The notes under the pieces were generated by a model, which worked only from the letters and a program-made list of their open reading frames with translations, made no database searches and was not told where the DNA came from. Below, in pieces: positions 16,201-18,650 of a stretch of DNA of 18,650 nucleotides (position 1 is its first letter; each line of letters starts with the position of its first letter). The position numbers were made by a program, and so were the translations under genes. The DNA comes from Polyrhizophydium stewartii. Lineage: Eukaryota; Chytridiomycota; Chytridiomycetes; Rhizophydiales. The stretch is taken from the NCBI GenBank assembly GCA_027604665.1, contig JADGIZ010000236.1, positions 1-18,650 of the forward strand, in the 5' to 3' direction.

Positions 16201-18504
16201 TCTGCGCGAAGAAGACGCGTTTTGGATGCTGTGTGAGTGCATGCGGTTTGCAGCCACTGCGTTGTGGCCTCAGCTGATGCGCAGCTCGCCGCAGGCATGA
16301 TTGTCGAGCGCATGTTGCCGGATCATTACACCAAGACGCTTGTTGGCTCTGTCGTGGACCAGGCCGTGTTCCGCCAGCTTGTCGAGATGCACCTGCCCGC
16401 GCTCGCGGCCCACCTCGACAAGCTGTACATGGACCTGTCGACGTTCTCTGTGCCGTGGTTCCTGTGTTTGTTCCTCAACTCGGTGTCGCTACCCGTTGCC
16501 ATCAAGCTGCTCGACTACTTTTTCCTCGAAGGACCCAAGTTTCTGTTCTGGATTGCGATGGCGACGCTCAAGATCAACGAGCCAAAGCTGATTTTCAAGG
16601 GCAAGGACGACGACATTTTTGTTGCCATCCTCAAGGACTTTTTCACGCGGCTTGGTCTGCCGGACTCGGGGCTCGACTCGCCCGTTGCTGGCGCGTCGCC
16701 CGACACGCAGCTGGACATCTCGACGGCAACGGGCACGCCGCTGTACGACCTGCTGATCTCAACGGCGTGCAATGTGCTCGGCCCGCTCATCACGAGCGAG
16801 ACGATCGAGTCGCTGCGCATGCGGTACCGTCTCCGAGTCGTGCACCAGATGGAGGACACGAACCGCAAGTCGCAGGTGCGCACGCTGTGCGAGCAGGTCG
16901 CGCTTTCGTTTGACGAGGTGTCTGCCGTGTACGAGGAGGTGCGGCGCCTCGAGTTCATCCACGGCGAGGAGGAGGAAGATCCAGCAGGATCGGCGGCAAT
17001 GGCAGCCGAGGCGGGTCGCCACGAGGAGGAGGGCATGCGCGCGCTGCTGGCCGGGCTCGGTGGGTGGGGCCTCGTGCGGCGGTACGCCAGACCGCAGCGA
17101 TCGCGGCCGTCGTCGCTGCCCCCGGGCTCGTCGCTGCAGCCGGCGCGCGATCCGAGCATCAAGAGCATCAGCCTCGGCGACTTCCGCAAGGTCATGGGCG
17201 TCGCAAGCCCGTGGCATCTCAGCAAGACGGACACGGGCTGGCCGCTCAAGCGCGCATCGTCCGCGGGACCGGTGACTGCTGCGCCCGCGCTCGCCCCAGT
17301 GCTTCCGCCGCAGGGCGCCAGCATATCATCACCCCACATGGGTCAGCGCCGGCTCGGCGCCGATCTCCGCGGACCGTCTCTCGACCTGCAGAGATCGACG
17401 CGTCCTTCCACGCCGCTGGGCAGCGTCGGGCCGACCGCGGCGCCGTCCATCCTGACGTCGGCTGTGTCGAGTTCGTCATCGAACGGCGGCGGCAGCAGCA
17501 GCGTGACTGTGCCTGCGATCGAGTCGGCCGAGGATCCGCGAATGGCGCTCATTGACCGCATCTACTTTTACTGCTCGTTCCAGTACAACTTTGTACAGCG
17601 GCAGAAGCGCGGGCAGGCCGAATCCGCGGCCGCCGCTCGGCAGCTGGCATCAGGCGCAAGCGGTGGCGGCGCAGGCGGCACCGGCGCTGGTGGCGGCAGC
17701 GTTGGCGGCGCGAACGTGTCCGGCGCACCAGGCGGCGACGCGACGGACCCCGGGTTCGTGGTGGATCTGGCAGCCATGGTGCACGTCCTCGATGCCGTCA
17801 TGAAGCAGCCGCTGCACTCGCGGCTGCGGTTCCTGTTTGACCTGCACGATCTCGACGGAGACGGCGTTTTGAGCAAGATCGAGCTCAAGGCGGTCATGGA
17901 CAGCTTCCTCGAAATGCTCGAGACATCACGACAGGCTGGCACGGCTTCCGGCGGTGGCGGCAGCGGCGACGGCACTGCAGACGGCAGCCCCGGCAGGAGC
18001 GCTCGCAAGCATGAGGAGGAGGAAACGTACCTGCGCGCCGTCAGCTCGTTCCTCAACGCGGCGCTGCAGATGGGCAACAACAAAGGCGACAGCGCGAGCG
18101 GCTCAAGCATAGGAGCCGGTGTCGGCGGCAGCGGCACAGGCGGGTCGCTGGCACCGGCGTCAGGCGGGATGAAGCGATCGGCGAGCGCGCTGCCTACAAC
18201 CGGCAACGGCGCTATGGGCGACGACGCAGATCTCGGCGGCGATCTTGGCGGGGCGGGGGCTGGCGCGGGCGGCTCGTCGGCGGTGTCTCGAGGCGGCCGC
18301 ACGCTGTCGCGCACGCAGACCAGCACAGCGCGCAGTGGCAAGAAGCGCGATGCAGAGCAGGACGCTGCCTTCCGGCTGAGCTTCAACGAGTTCCTGCTGG
18401 CGGTGCTGTCACAGAGCATCTTTGTGCAGTACTTTGAGCGGGTGTGGACCATCCGCAAGGAGCCGTCAGGCGAGGTGGTCGTGAGTTGGCAGGGCAAGGT
18501 GTGA
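13214..18504 (+). CDS. GRAM-GRAM-TBC-EF-hand Rab GTPase-activating protein (TBC1D8/9 or Gyp2 type), 7 exons
   Basis: Exons are 13214-13558, 13787-13822, 13893-14001, 14067-14162, 14239-14477, 14537-16232 and 16295-18504; all phases close (1576 residues). The first GRAM domain (about 175-290) includes YYACTYWATDNVSARGQLCI and the FTFSLYFHRKEVFRI strand. The second (about 430-605) includes FRLSYHETIAMEETPCYYFH and LSGYLVVSTKNRGEFWLAF. The TBC domain (about 733-955) begins GVPERFRGDFWMLVSGAWY. It has the arginine finger in IEKDVRR (R783, motif IxxDxxR) and the glutamine finger Y816-A-Q818, so an active GAP is expected. A canonical EF-hand loop, DLDGDGVLSKIE, spans 1359-1370. Gly/Ser-rich linkers fill about 1290-1335 and 1390-1500. 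TBC proteins speed GTP hydrolysis by Rabs; TBC1D8/9 and fungal Gyp2/Mdr1 share this architecture. Exon 2 is only 36 nt (DWNWVERNLFLK). Confidence 0.92.
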
Positions 18505-18650
18505 CTAAAGATAGGGGAGAGCATAGTGTGGCGTGCGCATCACTGGCGCCGGTGTATGAACGTGTTTGTTTCTGAAATGAGAAGGTAGGCCGGCTACACG
18601 GATGAGGAGACATCCAACTGGGGAGGAGAGCGCAACGGCGCGAACAAGAG
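18505..18650 (+). other. 3' flank of the TBC gene at the window edge
   Basis: The 146 bases after the TBC stop are less GC-rich than the coding DNA and hold no recognisable gene. They presumably contain the 3' UTR; no AATAAA is present. Confidence 0.5.

Noticed and set aside
17568..18524. 318-codon minus-strand frame opposite the TBC C-terminus
   Set aside because: Its Pro/Ala-rich content comes from the Gly/Ser-rich linker codons on the other strand.
1..18650. Prokaryotic features, CRISPR arrays, mobile elements, tRNA or rRNA genes
   Set aside because: No direct-repeat/spacer array, transposase, terminal repeat, cloverleaf or rRNA segment was recognised by reading; the genes are spliced eukaryotic genes.

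Overview
The window is GC-rich nuclear DNA of a eukaryote, most likely a fungus, possibly an early-diverging (chytrid-like) one. The evidence is a dense set of intron-bearing housekeeping genes whose relatives include fungal families (Tvp18, Rrp36, Trm9, Erd2, a Gyp2-type TBC protein, a RING protein resembling yeast Asi1/Asi3), next to a BTG/Tob-type protein that ascomycete yeasts lack. The fungal assignment is an inference; no phylogeny was run.

Layout, left to right: a BTG/Tob box-B protein (27-599, minus, 5' end uncertain); TVP18, a Golgi membrane protein (988-1897, plus, 3 exons); RRP36, a pre-rRNA processing factor (2089-3525, minus, 6 exons); TAF4, a TFIID subunit (3636-6478, plus, 6 exons); mitochondrial HMG-CoA lyase (6631-7923, minus, 3 exons); TRM9, a tRNA wobble-uridine methyltransferase (7956-8946, plus, 5 exons); ERD2, the K/HDEL receptor (9017-10254, plus, 4 exons); a multi-pass membrane RING protein (10660-13123, minus, 2 exons); and a large GRAM-GRAM-TBC-EF-hand Rab-GAP (13214-18504, plus, 7 exons). 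In every gene except the first, exon phases close exactly into one reading frame, which gives good support to the models. Four gene pairs are head-to-head with 388, 110, 32 and 90 bp between start codons. Intergenic DNA is short; the only non-genic stretches above 300 bp are 600-987 and 10255-10659.

The genes do not form an operon or an obvious dedicated system. Loose themes are ribosome and tRNA biogenesis (RRP36, TRM9), transcription (TAF4, BTG-like) and secretory or endomembrane traffic (TVP18, ERD2, TBC Rab-GAP, and possibly membrane quality control by the RING protein).

The most interesting signals are: a consistent intron grammar, with GTGCG as the commonest donor, G at +5 in all 28 modelled introns and a CTGAC branch-like motif in most; two GC-AG introns in RRP36, one using a microsatellite as its polypyrimidine tract; an ERD2 protein that has lost two arginines of the retrieval-signal pocket; and a BTG protein with box B but no recognisable box A. 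I did not find a convincing new multi-gene system.
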